Assembly (NCBI GenBank): GCA_026645415.1
Contig: JAPEVH010000006.1
Span: 1-64,000 of the forward strand
Length of the DNA: 64,000 bases
Origin: Candidatus Electronema sp.
GTDB taxonomy: Bacteria; Desulfobacterota; Desulfobulbia; Desulfobulbales; Desulfobulbaceae
Direction: 5' to 3'
Shown here: positions 8,550 to 17,214 of the stretch, piece by piece
Numbering within the stretch: the stretch's first letter is position 1
Layout of the letters: every line of letters starts with the position of its first letter
Translations under genes and position numbers: made by a program
Notes under the pieces: model-generated
The model's database searches: none
Told to the model about the DNA's origin: nothing
What the model saw: the letters and a program-made list of their open reading frames with translations, nothing else

Positions 8550-9115
8550 TATCGTTGCCCAGCACAGGCCCGGCAAATAACCTTACTGTTCTGCTCAACC
8601 TCCCGGCAATCCTGCACATAATCACCACACTGCGCACATTGGATTCGGCGCATAGGCCGACCGGGCATATCGCTCTCTGGAATGGTAACTGTAACTTGTT
8701 GCACTGTGAAGAGTTCTTCTTCCGGCATGACTCGGTAGGCTTCGAGCTGCCTTCGATACTTGTCAGCTAAATCAGGACAATACTTTGTCGACAACTCACG
8801 GGCCTCCTCTCGTGCCGTGACCCGCACAGCTTGGCCGGACTTGAGATTGACAAAGGTCGCAGCCATAATGCCAAAGTCCATCCAGCGTAAGGAACGTTTG
8901 CCCAAGCTACACCCTGTCACGGATTGAATGGCATCTGTAGCACAGCGGTCAATCTCGACAAGAACATACAGCTTTTTGCGGTCTGCGCCTTTGGGGTCGT
9001 CAATGCCGATATGGCGCAGGCCGAGCAGGGCCATACGCACCCCGATCACCTGCCCAGCACAAAGATGGCCATGAATCTTAGCAGAAACTTCAAGAAGGGC
9101 TTCAAAAGACTCCAT
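8534..9115 (-). CDS. FmdE family protein with C-terminal zinc ribbon
   Basis: 193 aa. The N-terminal domain matches formylmethanofuran dehydrogenase subunit E (FmdE): SAKIHGHLCAGQVIGVRMA (H and C metal ligands), then EIDRCATDAIQSVTGCSLGK. The C-terminus has a four-Cys zinc ribbon of TraR/DksA type (CAQCGDYVQDC, then CRACAG). FmdE proteins outside methanogens are common in sulfate reducers and are thought to act with molybdenum or tungsten enzymes, but their function is not established. It overlaps the convergent M23 gene and lies 2 bp downstream of the U32-like gene, so it is probably the last gene of that operon. Confidence 0.82.
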   Translation of the reverse strand: MESFEALLEVSAKIHGHLCAGQVIGVRMALLGLRHIGIDDPKGADRKKLYVLVEIDRCATDAIQSVTGCSLGKRSLRWMDFGIMAATFVNLKSGQAVRVTAREEARELSTKYCPDLADKYRRQLEAYRVMPEEELFTVQQVTVTIPESDMPGRPMRRIQCAQCGDYVQDCREVEQNSKVICRACAGQRYYQVL

Positions 9116-9117
9116 AC

Positions 9118-10191
9118 TTAATTCTCTGTAGTTACGCTGTTGGTTATAGGAAGAGGGTTTGAAATCGATTGAAACAGCTCTATGCAGAAACGGCAGGTCT
9201 CGCAGCGGTTGTTGCAGAGAGAAAGCATATTGGCAAAATCAAAGGAAAGTGCGCTGTTATCTATATACAACTCTTTGGCTAACCAATTGGAGGAATCCAG
9301 TAACTCCATCAGATTACCATTCCAGCTCCGCTCAATATAAGCACTGATAATCCGTGTTAAATCTGTACTGCTTAGGTTGCGCCCGCTTATTTTAATGAGA
9401 TCAACATCGTAGAGATAAGAGTCAATATCTTCTGGCCGAATAAAAGGCGATTGCAAGATGCGATACGGCTGCTTTTTTAAGAGTTGCCTGCAACCCAAGG
9501 CTTGGTTAATTGCCTCACTGTTATCGCTGCTGTTGCAGTTATCTAACGCAATGTAGGCATCATGCGAACTACGATAAGGGCACCACGGCAAGCAGCCCTC
9601 ATTACCTACGATCTCTAAACGCATATCAGGCAGGCCCTGTCTGCACCACGTAGAAATTTCCGTCAGCTTGGTGAGATTACGATTAAGGGATCGGTCTAAA
9701 ATAAGTCGTTTGGGTTGGCAAAAGCGGGTTTCACCAATATAGGCAAGATGGGCCTCAATTTTCCCTTGGGAATCCAGCATGGTGTTGAGGCCGGGAACAG
9801 CCTCCAACTGGGCTGCTAAATTTGGTGCCTCATTAGACAGTGCCTGAAGTAGATACTGGTCACAGTAAACAATCCCGTTGACTATACCCTGTTCTACACA
9901 ATGCTCCAGCTTTGCGACCAAAGCACGGAGCTGTTGTTTGTCTGTAAGTAGCCCGGTACCGTAAAACCTGCTATTCAGCAAGATATATCGTTTATGTCCT
10001 TTTGCAAGCTGGGCCAGCAACTTGATCAGGTGACTCAGTGTTTCACCAGGATAGGCATGGGAGCGGTTATCGAGTCGCTGCTCACCTGGTAGACTAAAGT
10101 ACACGCTGTCTATCGAGTCGCTGTTGCTATTAAGAAACGCAACATAGGCTTCTTCAGGAAGAAAAGGAACGTCCAGAAAAGGGGTGGTCAT
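9118..10191 (-). CDS. U32-peptidase-like protein of unknown function
   Basis: 357 aa, with ATG overlapping the end of the upstream U32 gene by 4 bp, so translationally coupled. No classical U32 signature is present. It does have RLEIVGNEGCLPWCPYR around residue 200, a Cys pair followed by Arg as in U32-related TIM-barrel proteins, and a C-terminal Cys cluster (CNNRCETCRFC) that could hold a metal or Fe-S site. Inference: a partner or paralogue of the adjacent U32 enzyme. Substrate unknown. Confidence 0.5.
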   Translation of the reverse strand: MTTPFLDVPFLPEEAYVAFLNSNSDSIDSVYFSLPGEQRLDNRSHAYPGETLSHLIKLLAQLAKGHKRYILLNSRFYGTGLLTDKQQLRALVAKLEHCVEQGIVNGIVYCDQYLLQALSNEAPNLAAQLEAVPGLNTMLDSQGKIEAHLAYIGETRFCQPKRLILDRSLNRNLTKLTEISTWCRQGLPDMRLEIVGNEGCLPWCPYRSSHDAYIALDNCNSSDNSEAINQALGCRQLLKKQPYRILQSPFIRPEDIDSYLYDVDLIKISGRNLSSTDLTRIISAYIERSWNGNLMELLDSSNWLAKELYIDNSALSFDFANMLSLCNNRCETCRFCIELFQSISNPLPITNSVTTEN

Positions 10192-11453
10192 GAGTCAGTA
10201 TTATTGGAATAATTAGTTCTTCGGAACAGCGCATTAACAGATAGATCATCAGGCATTGGATCCAAAAGAGGCAGGATCCTATTGCTTGGGTTAGCTCGCT
10301 GGATGACTGTCCCGTCCGTTGTAGTCATGCCCATCACTGTGCAGCGCGTTGGTTCAAGCCTGCGGCCTAGGTATTCAATATGATCACCTATCTCCAGAAC
10401 ATTGCGGGTTTCCAGCACGAACGGGTCTGTGCTCCGCACAATGCCAACCGGAACCCAAGCCTGATTTTCTCTCATTGTATCATAAAGCATGGCAGATGAT
10501 GAAGGGGCGGATGCGAAAAAGTTTTCAGTCCTGCCTCTGGTACCAACCTTGGCCATCTCTTCCTGAAATATAGGTGGCAAAACGATTGCCTGACAAGGCA
10601 AGCCTTTCTCTTGTTGTTCTTGGATATAATCCAAAGCGGCCCGATAAACCCTGACTGCTGCGCCGACATAACCTGCTGATTTCATCCGACCTTCTATTTT
10701 TACTGAGTCAACTCCAGCGGTAACTAATTCAGGGAGACGCTCTAAGAGGCAGAGATCGCGGGAATTAAAAATATACGTGCCGCGCTCATCCTCCTCTACG
10801 GGGAAATACTGGCCAGGCCGTTTTTCCTCAACAAGCCGATAGGAGTAGCGGCAAGGATGGGCACAATCGCCCTGATTGGCGTTCCGGCCAGTCATATAGG
10901 CAGAGAGCAGACAACGACCTGAATACGAGATACAGATTGCACCATGAACAAAGACTTCTAGGCGAATATCCGGGACAGCTTGGCGAATAGTTTGGATCTC
11001 TTCTAGCCCTAATTCACGGGCCAGATTAACTCGTGCTACACCCTGTTTCTGCCAAAAACGAACGCTGGCGTGGTTGGTCACATTGGCTTGGGTGGAAAGA
11101 TGGAGCGGCAGCTCTGGCACGGTCTCTTGACAGAGGATAAGAATACCTGGATCAGCAATAATCAGCGCATCTACACCTGCATCACGCAGAAAGAGCAGAT
11201 AGTCTTGTAAACCGCCTAAATCTCGATTGTGGGCAAAAATATTAACGGTAACATAAACGTTGACTTTGTGCTGATGCGCATAACGAACGGCCTCAGCCAA
11301 GCCAGCGTGATCAAAATTGCCTGCTTGTGCCCTGAGACTCCAGCCAAGGCCGCCAAGATAGACTGCGTCTGCGCCATAATGAATTGCCGTGATCAGCTTC
11401 TCCATATTACCTGCTGGAGCCAGCAACTCTGGGATGTTTTTTTCTGTCTTCAT
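10188..11453 (-). CDS. U32 family protein, TrhP/RlhA-like RNA hydroxylation enzyme
   Basis: 421 aa from the ATG at 11453. The U32 signature is intact: EVFVHGAICISYSGRCLLS followed by GDCAHPCRYSY. The N-terminus PELLAPAGNMEKL and GADAVYLGG match E. coli TrhP (YegQ, tRNA uridine hydroxylation) and RlhA. Sequence alone does not separate these paralogues, so no symbol is given. The frame extends upstream to a TTG at 11558, but that adds 35 residues absent from the family and has no good ribosome binding site; the internal ATG follows an AGG. It heads an operon with the U32-like and FmdE genes. Confidence 0.8.
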   Translation of the reverse strand: MKTEKNIPELLAPAGNMEKLITAIHYGADAVYLGGLGWSLRAQAGNFDHAGLAEAVRYAHQHKVNVYVTVNIFAHNRDLGGLQDYLLFLRDAGVDALIIADPGILILCQETVPELPLHLSTQANVTNHASVRFWQKQGVARVNLARELGLEEIQTIRQAVPDIRLEVFVHGAICISYSGRCLLSAYMTGRNANQGDCAHPCRYSYRLVEEKRPGQYFPVEEDERGTYIFNSRDLCLLERLPELVTAGVDSVKIEGRMKSAGYVGAAVRVYRAALDYIQEQQEKGLPCQAIVLPPIFQEEMAKVGTRGRTENFFASAPSSSAMLYDTMRENQAWVPVGIVRSTDPFVLETRNVLEIGDHIEYLGRRLEPTRCTVMGMTTTDGTVIQRANPSNRILPLLDPMPDDLSVNALFRRTNYSNNTDS

Positions 11454-11615
11454 GAACCTGTTTGTGGTATGTACTGCGGCGGGTAAAGCCGATTCGTGGA
11501 AAAAAGGCAAAATAGCAGCTCCGTCTTGACCGACCTTGATTTTGCGGATATTGTGCAATCTATTCGCATAGCATAAAATGTAGCCCCTTTCTATGTCAAT
11601 ATTGGTGGTCTTCTT

Positions 11616-11635
11616 TTGCTCTTTTAAGAGAGCAA
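11616..11635. other. Short inverted repeat in the divergent trhP-like/hslR intergenic region
   Basis: TTGCTCTT-TTAA-GAGAGCAA forms an almost perfect 8-bp stem in the gap between two divergent operons, 49 bp before the hslR ATG. It could be an operator or a weak hairpin. No regulator can be assigned. Confidence 0.3.
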
Positions 11636-11684
11636 CAAGGTCAGTTCTTGCATTTTAGCGCAATTCTTATTAAGTGGTACAAAC

Positions 11685-12092
11685 ATGAGGCAAGAACAGC
11701 AACAGACAACTGGAGTCCGCATTGATAAGTGGCTCTGGGCCGCCCGTTTTTTTAAAACCCGCTCCTTAGCCTCGACAGCCGTGAATGGCGGACATGTGCA
11801 TGTAGATAACTGTCGCGTTAAGCCTTCTCGTAATGTACAGATTGGCAATCACTTGCAAATCAGGCGCGGTAACGAGGAGTATGAAGTCGTGGTATTGGCT
11901 TTGAGTGATCGACGCGGCCCAGCAAAAGAAGCGGCTCTCCTCTATGTTGAAACGGAAGCATCAACAAGCAAGCGCGAGGCAGCCCGCGAGCAACGCAAAT
12001 TAGTTGGTGGCCCAATGGCTCGACCTGAAGGACGGCCTGACAAACGCGACCGGCGCAAAATTCGTCAGTTTTTACGTAGAGACGATGAATAA
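11685..12092 (+). CDS. hslR: S4-domain RNA-binding protein, Hsp15 (HslR) family
   Basis: 135 aa. The S4 fold is seen at residues ~11-70: [19 protein letters not shown], then [19 protein letters not shown]. The C-terminal tail is highly basic ([26 protein letters not shown]), as in E. coli Hsp15, which binds 50S subunits carrying a stalled nascent chain and helps recycle them. First gene of a plus-strand run leading to purine genes; the next ATG is 25 bp on. Confidence 0.88.
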   Translation: MRQEQQQTTGVRIDKWLWAARFFKTRSLASTAVNGGHVHVDNCRVKPSRNVQIGNHLQIRRGNEEYEVVVLALSDRRGPAKEAALLYVETEASTSKREAAREQRKLVGGPMARPEGRPDKRDRRKIRQFLRRDDE

Positions 12093-12117
12093 TAATAACT
12101 GTAAACGGAGAACATAT

Positions 12118-12738
12118 ATGAAAAAAGTAGAACGAGCCTTGATCAGTCTGACGGATAAGTCTGGGATTGAGGATTTTGCCAAAGCCTTAACAGCGTTGGG
12201 CATTGAAATACTTTCCACCGGTGGAACTGCTAAAAAACTGCGGAGCAGCGGCGTGCCGGTTAAGGATGTTTCTGAATTTACAGGCTTCCCAGAAATGCTG
12301 GATGGACGGGTTAAAACCCTGCATCCTTTGGTGCATGGCGGTATCCTTAATCAGCGTGACAACACCGAGCACCAAGAACAGTGCAGTAAATATGGTATCA
12401 AACCAATTGATATTGTTGCGGTCAACCTTTATGCCTTTGAAAAGACCGTAGCTGATCCTAACTGTCCGCTCGCTGAGGCAATTGAAAATATTGACATTGG
12501 CGGGCCAACGTTACTTCGGGCTTCTGCTAAAAATTTCCATGATGTGACGGTAATTGTTGATCCTGCCGACTATGAGCAAGTGCTCACGGAAATTCGTGCT
12601 ACGGGCAATACCACGTTGCAAACTCGCTTTCGTCTAGCAGTCAAAGTCTTCCAGCTCACCTCAGCCTATGATACTGCCATTGCTGCTTGGCTGACTAAGG
12701 TGGATGTTGACAAAAACCCCTATTTCGAGGGAAAATAA
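12118..12738 (+). CDS. IMP cyclohydrolase, stand-alone (PurH N-terminal domain only)
   Basis: 206 aa from the ATG at 12118, which follows GGAGAAC; an upstream in-frame extension to 12004 overlaps hslR and is not needed. It closes the FAICAR ring to give IMP, the last step of purine synthesis. MGS-fold motifs: [42 protein letters not shown], and [15 protein letters not shown]. The AICAR transformylase half (~300 residues) of ordinary PurH is absent: the stop is followed at once by purN. Split PurH is known in Deltaproteobacteria, and the transformylase should be encoded elsewhere. Confidence 0.88.
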   Translation: MKKVERALISLTDKSGIEDFAKALTALGIEILSTGGTAKKLRSSGVPVKDVSEFTGFPEMLDGRVKTLHPLVHGGILNQRDNTEHQEQCSKYGIKPIDIVAVNLYAFEKTVADPNCPLAEAIENIDIGGPTLLRASAKNFHDVTVIVDPADYEQVLTEIRATGNTTLQTRFRLAVKVFQLTSAYDTAIAAWLTKVDVDKNPYFEGK

Positions 12739-13314
12739 ATGCAGAAAATGGCGGTGCTGTTGTCTGGTTCCGGCAGGACACTCGATAACTTTCACGAATG
12801 GATTGAGGCAGGCAGATTGCAGGCTGAGATCCTCGTCGTGATTGCGAATGTGGCTGATGCCTTGGGCTTGGAAAAGGCGCGGCGATATGGATATCCAGCT
12901 TTTCATGCGGTCGGCAGTGCGACGACAAACGCCATTCTTGCTGACTACGATATTAACCTGATTGCTTTGGCTGGTTATCTCAAGCTCTATCAGGCACCAG
13001 AAACCCTCAAGCGGCGGGTGCTTAATATTCACCCTGCTCTGATTCCTGCCTTTTGTGGGCCAGGTTTTTATGGTCATCATGTGCATGAGGCGGTTTTAGC
13101 TAAAGGTTGCACGGTGAGTGGTTGCACAGTTCATTTTGCCAACGAAATTTATGATGATGGCCCGATTGTCCTGCAACGCTGTGTAAATATTGCTGACTGC
13201 GGCACCGCAGACGAGATTGCTGACCGAGTTTTTGTCGCTGAATGCGAGGCATTTCCTGAAGCAATCAATTTGGTAGATCAACAGGGCGCGGAGCATTTCT
13301 GGAGCAGGGACTAG
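12739..13314 (+). CDS. purN: Phosphoribosylglycinamide formyltransferase
   Basis: 191 aa, starting directly after the stop of the cyclohydrolase gene, so co-translated. It transfers formyl from 10-formyl-THF to GAR in purine synthesis. The catalytic Asn/His are in LNIHPALIPAF and the Asp in EIYDDGPIVLQ; LIALAGYLKLY is the usual folate-site strand. The phosphate loop reads GSGRTLDN rather than the commoner GxGSNLQ, a variant also seen in PurN-like proteins outside gammaproteobacteria. Length is normal. Confidence 0.88.
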   Translation: MQKMAVLLSGSGRTLDNFHEWIEAGRLQAEILVVIANVADALGLEKARRYGYPAFHAVGSATTNAILADYDINLIALAGYLKLYQAPETLKRRVLNIHPALIPAFCGPGFYGHHVHEAVLAKGCTVSGCTVHFANEIYDDGPIVLQRCVNIADCGTADEIADRVFVAECEAFPEAINLVDQQGAEHFWSRD

Positions 13315-13357
13315 AAACCTCGTCTCACTTTTTTTGACCGACCCAGCGGGAGAGAAC

Positions 13358-14761
13358 ATGCGCGACTGTCCTGATTTGCAGAAAATGTGTCAGCGGGTGC
13401 GAGAAAAATCCGCCAGCTATGAGCAGTACAATTTCACCTGCTATTTTGATGATTTTCTTAAAGCCTTTTTTGATTTGGCTCAGGAATATGATTCGCTGAA
13501 TGACTTTTATCGAATCTGCGTAGCTGTTCCTATGGAAATGCTTGACGTTTCCAGTGCATTACATCTTTATGACGAAAAAGATCAGGAACTCTACTTGATT
13601 TGCGACTGCAAGGAAGGAGTCTATCAGAAGAAACAAGCTGCCCCGCCGGAAATTATTCTCAGTAGTGAGCCATATCGGGTCAAAGACACCTTTGTCATGC
13701 CGATTTACAGCAAGGTGCCACCAGAGCCGCAGAAAACAGATGCGCACTCGGCCCCAACAGGCCCACTCTGCCCCAGTTCTGGTTGGCTACATGGCCCCAG
13801 CCGGGTCTTGGGGATGTACAGTATTTCCCCATACGGCAAGCTCTCTAAGAATGACCGTTTTTTCTTTATTAAATACAGCAACCGGGTTGGTTATAGCCTG
13901 CATAACCGGTTAGTTGCTCTGCAAAACATTGACCATCTTAAATTTATCAATACCTTGGTAGCCGATATTGAGCATAATGTGATTGTGCCCAATATGTATT
14001 TTCTTCACCTCTTTAATAAGCTGCGGCGAAATATTGCTGAGATGGAAGGACTGGGCAAGGCCATCCGTAAGGCTGTATCAGCGAAAGACATAGAAAAGTG
14101 CTCTGTTCGTTACGAGGAATTACGGGAAGGACTGATCTTCCATCACAGAGAGTTAGTCAAACATCATCACAATATTAGCATGTTTCTCGAAAGCCTCTTT
14201 CGACGAGAGCATTTTGAAAGTGGTCGTTTTGTCCTTCATCCAAAGCGTTGCTTTATCGAAAAAGAAATTATTCTTCCTCAGTTAGAACATTATGCAAGCC
14301 GCTTCCGTTCAGCGAATATTACTGTTGAGCGGCCTGGCAACATGCTAGAAGAGGAATTTCAACTTTTTGTTGATATTGGTTTATTGTCACAAGTATATGC
14401 GAATCTTTTTTCCAATGCAGCTAAATATACTCGTGAAATAATTCTCCACGATGGCACCGTACGTAAAGCAGTAGCGTATGGGCGCGAGATGATTAATGAT
14501 TTTCCTGAGCATGGCGAAAAAGGGGTGAAATTTAATGTATTTAGTACTGGGCGACATTTAGATAAAGACGAGGCGCGACAAATTTTTCAAGAAGGAGTGC
14601 GAGGCAAGGACACGCAGGGAATTCATGGTACTGGCCACGGCCTCTCTTTTGTCCAGCATGTCGTTGAATTACATGGTGGTATTGTCGGATATGAACGCAC
14701 CCCAGAAGGGAATAATTTTTATTTTATCTTGCCAATGATTTCCGCAATAGCGCAGTCTTAA
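13358..14761 (+). CDS. Histidine-kinase-like protein (GAF-like sensor plus HATPase)
   Basis: 467 aa from ATG 13358, preceded by GGGAGAG; a TTG at 13334 is less likely. No membrane segments. Residues ~45-185 look like a GAF-type sensor. H206 in ADIEHNVIVPNMY is in the place of the phospho-accepting His but is not a classic H box. The ATPase domain has an N box (NLFSNAAKYT), and a G2 region GIHGTGHGLSFVQHVVELHGG. The G1 region reads VFSTGRHLD instead of DxGxG. It may be a kinase with weak activity or a signalling scaffold. No receiver gene is near. It lies in an operon with purN and a glycosyltransferase (0 bp to the next ATG). Confidence 0.65.
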   Translation: MRDCPDLQKMCQRVREKSASYEQYNFTCYFDDFLKAFFDLAQEYDSLNDFYRICVAVPMEMLDVSSALHLYDEKDQELYLICDCKEGVYQKKQAAPPEIILSSEPYRVKDTFVMPIYSKVPPEPQKTDAHSAPTGPLCPSSGWLHGPSRVLGMYSISPYGKLSKNDRFFFIKYSNRVGYSLHNRLVALQNIDHLKFINTLVADIEHNVIVPNMYFLHLFNKLRRNIAEMEGLGKAIRKAVSAKDIEKCSVRYEELREGLIFHHRELVKHHHNISMFLESLFRREHFESGRFVLHPKRCFIEKEIILPQLEHYASRFRSANITVERPGNMLEEEFQLFVDIGLLSQVYANLFSNAAKYTREIILHDGTVRKAVAYGREMINDFPEHGEKGVKFNVFSTGRHLDKDEARQIFQEGVRGKDTQGIHGTGHGLSFVQHVVELHGGIVGYERTPEGNNFYFILPMISAIAQS

Positions 14762-15880
14762 ATGAACAAGGCACCATTGATCGCGCATACAGACTGGTCT
14801 TGCTCTTGGGGAGGACAGGAAATCCGTACTCTCACTGAGCTGCGCGAGATGCAACGGCTTGGTTTTCGTACTGCTCTTATTGTGAGAAAGGGTGCTGAGT
14901 TGGCCCATCGTTGTGCGCAGGAAAGTATTCCTGTGTATTACATTGATTTTTCTTCTAAATTTAATCTGGTTGCTTGGCTAAAGTTGTTTCGCCTGCTCCG
15001 CCAGCTACAGCCTGCGGTACTCAATACGCACTCTTCTGAAGATTCGTGGATGGCTGGCAGCGCAGCACGGCTTTGCGGTGTGCCACTCATTGCCCGTACT
15101 CGGCATGTGCTTGCACCTGTTTCTTCTGCTCTGAGCTACAATGCTTTTCCGCATGTAATCTTTGCTTGTAGCGAAGCTATTGCCGAGCAACTCGCTGGTC
15201 AAGGGGTGCAGCGAAAGAAAATTGTAGTCCAATCTACAGGTGTGAATGAGGAACGCTTTCAATTTTCTAGTCACGACCGGAAGGAAATCAGGCAACAGTA
15301 TCAGATCAGCGACGAGGATATTCTTGTCGGCAATGTAGCTTTTCTCCGTCACTACAAAGGCCATGAATTCATTGCGCAAACTGCGGCTCAATTGCCAGAG
15401 CAATTCAAATTCATGATTGTTGGCGGTGGCAACGGCCGCGCCCTACTGGAGAAAGCCATTGCTGAGGCTGGAGTAACGCATCGCTTTATTCTCACTGGCC
15501 ACCGTGAAGATCCAGAGCGATATTTTTCGGCAATGGATATGATCTTCTTTTCCTCTTATGAAACAGAAGGCATTTCGCAGTCTTTTATTCAAGGTCTGTT
15601 TTATGGCCTACCTTTACTTACCTGCCGAACCCCTTCTCTTCTCGAACCACTGGAGTTTGTCCATAAATACAAAACTGTCGATTATGGCGATGTAAGTGCC
15701 GCCCAGCAGGGCGTACTGGAGCTGGCAGAAGGCTTAGTTTGCAACGAAGAACAGATTCAGCAGCAGCGACACAATATTGCCGCCAAGTATGGCTTAAAAA
15801 AAATGGTGGCCAATATCCTTAGCATTTACAGTGAACACGGAATCATTCCACCTGCGATAGAAAATAGTTTCAGCTCATAA
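14762..15880 (+). CDS. Family 4 glycosyltransferase
   Basis: 372 aa, GT-B fold. N-terminal HTDWSCSWGGQEIRTL is the acceptor-side Gly-rich loop. The C-terminal half holds VAFLRHYKGHEFIAQ, FMIVGGGNGRALLE and SSYETEGISQSFIQGLFYGLPLL, the E-x7-E-like nucleotide-sugar site of GT4 enzymes. Soluble or membrane-peripheral. It abuts the kinase-like gene and overlaps the next gene by 1 bp. With that nucleotidyltransferase it probably makes a surface or cell-wall glycan. Donor and acceptor are unknown. Confidence 0.85.
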   Translation: MNKAPLIAHTDWSCSWGGQEIRTLTELREMQRLGFRTALIVRKGAELAHRCAQESIPVYYIDFSSKFNLVAWLKLFRLLRQLQPAVLNTHSSEDSWMAGSAARLCGVPLIARTRHVLAPVSSALSYNAFPHVIFACSEAIAEQLAGQGVQRKKIVVQSTGVNEERFQFSSHDRKEIRQQYQISDEDILVGNVAFLRHYKGHEFIAQTAAQLPEQFKFMIVGGGNGRALLEKAIAEAGVTHRFILTGHREDPERYFSAMDMIFFSSYETEGISQSFIQGLFYGLPLLTCRTPSLLEPLEFVHKYKTVDYGDVSAAQQGVLELAEGLVCNEEQIQQQRHNIAAKYGLKKMVANILSIYSEHGIIPPAIENSFSS

Positions 15881-16743
15881 TGCAGGCAATGATTTTGGCT
15901 GCCGGATTTGGTACCCGACTCCGCCCTTATACGCTTATTCGTCCCAAGCCTCTTTTTCCAATCTGTAATACTCCCCTCCTCCATCTGCTGTTAGACAAAC
16001 TGCGCTTTGCAGGCTGCGAGCGAATCGTAGTCAATTGTCATTATCTTCCTGATCAAATTGCCGCCGCTGTTGCAGATAGACCGGAAGTGATTCTCCAACA
16101 TGAACAGGACGTGCTTGGAACGGGCGGTGGGCTGCGCAAAGCAATGAGGCACTTTGCAGACGGGCCAGTTTTAGTAATGAATGGTGACGTTTATCATGAC
16201 ATCGATCTGCATGGCCTGCTGGAAGCGCACAGGGCAAGTGGCTTGCCAGTAACACTTGCCTTGCATGACTATCCCCGTTTCAACGTAGTGCAGGTGCAAA
16301 ACCATCTTGTTTGCAGTTTTGAAAAAACAACTTCAGCCAAGCCCCTGCTTGCTTTTACTGGCATTCATGTCCTTAATCGAGAGGTACTGGAACTTATTAC
16401 GACAGAAGGATTTTTTCATATTATCAATCTCTACGAACGGTTAGCACAGGCGGGCCAGATTGGCTTCATTCGTACAGACGACTGTTTCTGGCAGGATATT
16501 GGCACGCCAAAGGACTATCTTGATCTACATTGTCATTTACTAAAGAAAAAATCGACTGCGTGGCTGATAAGCGATACCGCAAAGATAGAAAGGAATGTTA
16601 AATTGCGAGACTGGGGCGTAGTTGGACCCGGTGCGGTAATCAGTTCTGATGTAGAACTAAGTCGCTGCGTGGTCTGGGAAAACTCTACAATAGCACCTGA
16701 TCAGCACCTGATAGATAGGGTTATCTGTACCGGGCATGAGTAA
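15880..16743 (+). CDS. Sugar-phosphate nucleotidyltransferase (MurU/ManC-like)
   Basis: 287 aa. N-terminal MILAAGFGTRLRPYT...RPKPLFPI is the nucleotide-binding signature; GTGGGLRKA and MNGDVYHDIDL carry the base-contacting loop and metal-binding Asp; FWQDIGTPKDYLDLH closes the active site. The C-terminal ~50 residues look like a short left-handed beta-helix (GVVGPGAVISSDVELSRCVVWENSTI). Closest families are N-acetylmuramate/mannose-1-phosphate uridylyl- or guanylyltransferases. MurU usually sits beside the kinase AmgK, which is absent, so the substrate is not settled. Last gene of the operon; 28 bp on lies the end of an IS remnant. Confidence 0.82.
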   Translation: MQAMILAAGFGTRLRPYTLIRPKPLFPICNTPLLHLLLDKLRFAGCERIVVNCHYLPDQIAAAVADRPEVILQHEQDVLGTGGGLRKAMRHFADGPVLVMNGDVYHDIDLHGLLEAHRASGLPVTLALHDYPRFNVVQVQNHLVCSFEKTTSAKPLLAFTGIHVLNREVLELITTEGFFHIINLYERLAQAGQIGFIRTDDCFWQDIGTPKDYLDLHCHLLKKKSTAWLISDTAKIERNVKLRDWGVVGPGAVISSDVELSRCVVWENSTIAPDQHLIDRVICTGHE

Positions 16744-16771
16744 AAAATATTCAGTAGTGTCCCAGTAGTGT

Positions 16772-17214
16772 CCGGTTAGTTTTTTGCATACGATTTTACA
16801 GCGGGTGTCGCACTGGACCAAGTTCCGCCAGTATTTCGTCCCGCCGTCATTTATTCTGAATTTTTGAGCATATCCAGCCGGCGGATATTTTGAACAGAAA
16901 CGTTCTCATTGAAGTTTTTCCGGCAGTAAATCACCATCAGCAGGTATGTGATCAATCCGCCGAGCATCTGAACCGTGAGGCCGTATCTGCTCCGCTGTCA
17001 GATCAAACCGATTCGTTGCGACATAATATTTTACTCCTGATACCCGACGACCCGAACTGGCACCTCGCTCCGTTTTTTCGCCGTACCGAGATACGCGGAT
17101 GAATCTTGAAAAACATAGCTGCTCGGTTTGACGCAATTTTCCTTAATTTCAGCCATACGAATACGCCGCACGCAATACTTGCAGTTCTTTGTATAGAGTC
17201 TGCCCATTACGTCC
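16772..17214 (-). mobile_element. Degenerate IS4-family insertion sequence (3' part of transposase plus terminal repeat)
   Basis: The end at 16772-16789 is the same 18-bp CCGGTTAGTTTTTTGCAT as in the MITE-like element at 5221. Reading the minus strand inward, a transposase C-terminus is found in pieces: NCKYCVRRIRM (from 17206), then in another frame KYYVATNRFDLTAEQI, then YGLTVQMLGGLITYLLMVIY and ending NIRRLDMLKNSE at a stop at 16851. These match IS4-type transposases in order but need at least two frameshifts and lack the catalytic N-terminal two thirds. The remnant runs up to the stop codon of gatA. CAGTAGTGTC is duplicated just outside the end (16752-16770). Confidence 0.78.

Noticed and set aside
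12004-12117. Longer start for the IMP cyclohydrolase
   Set aside because: The extension overlaps hslR in another frame; the ATG at 12118 has a ribosome site and the family start.
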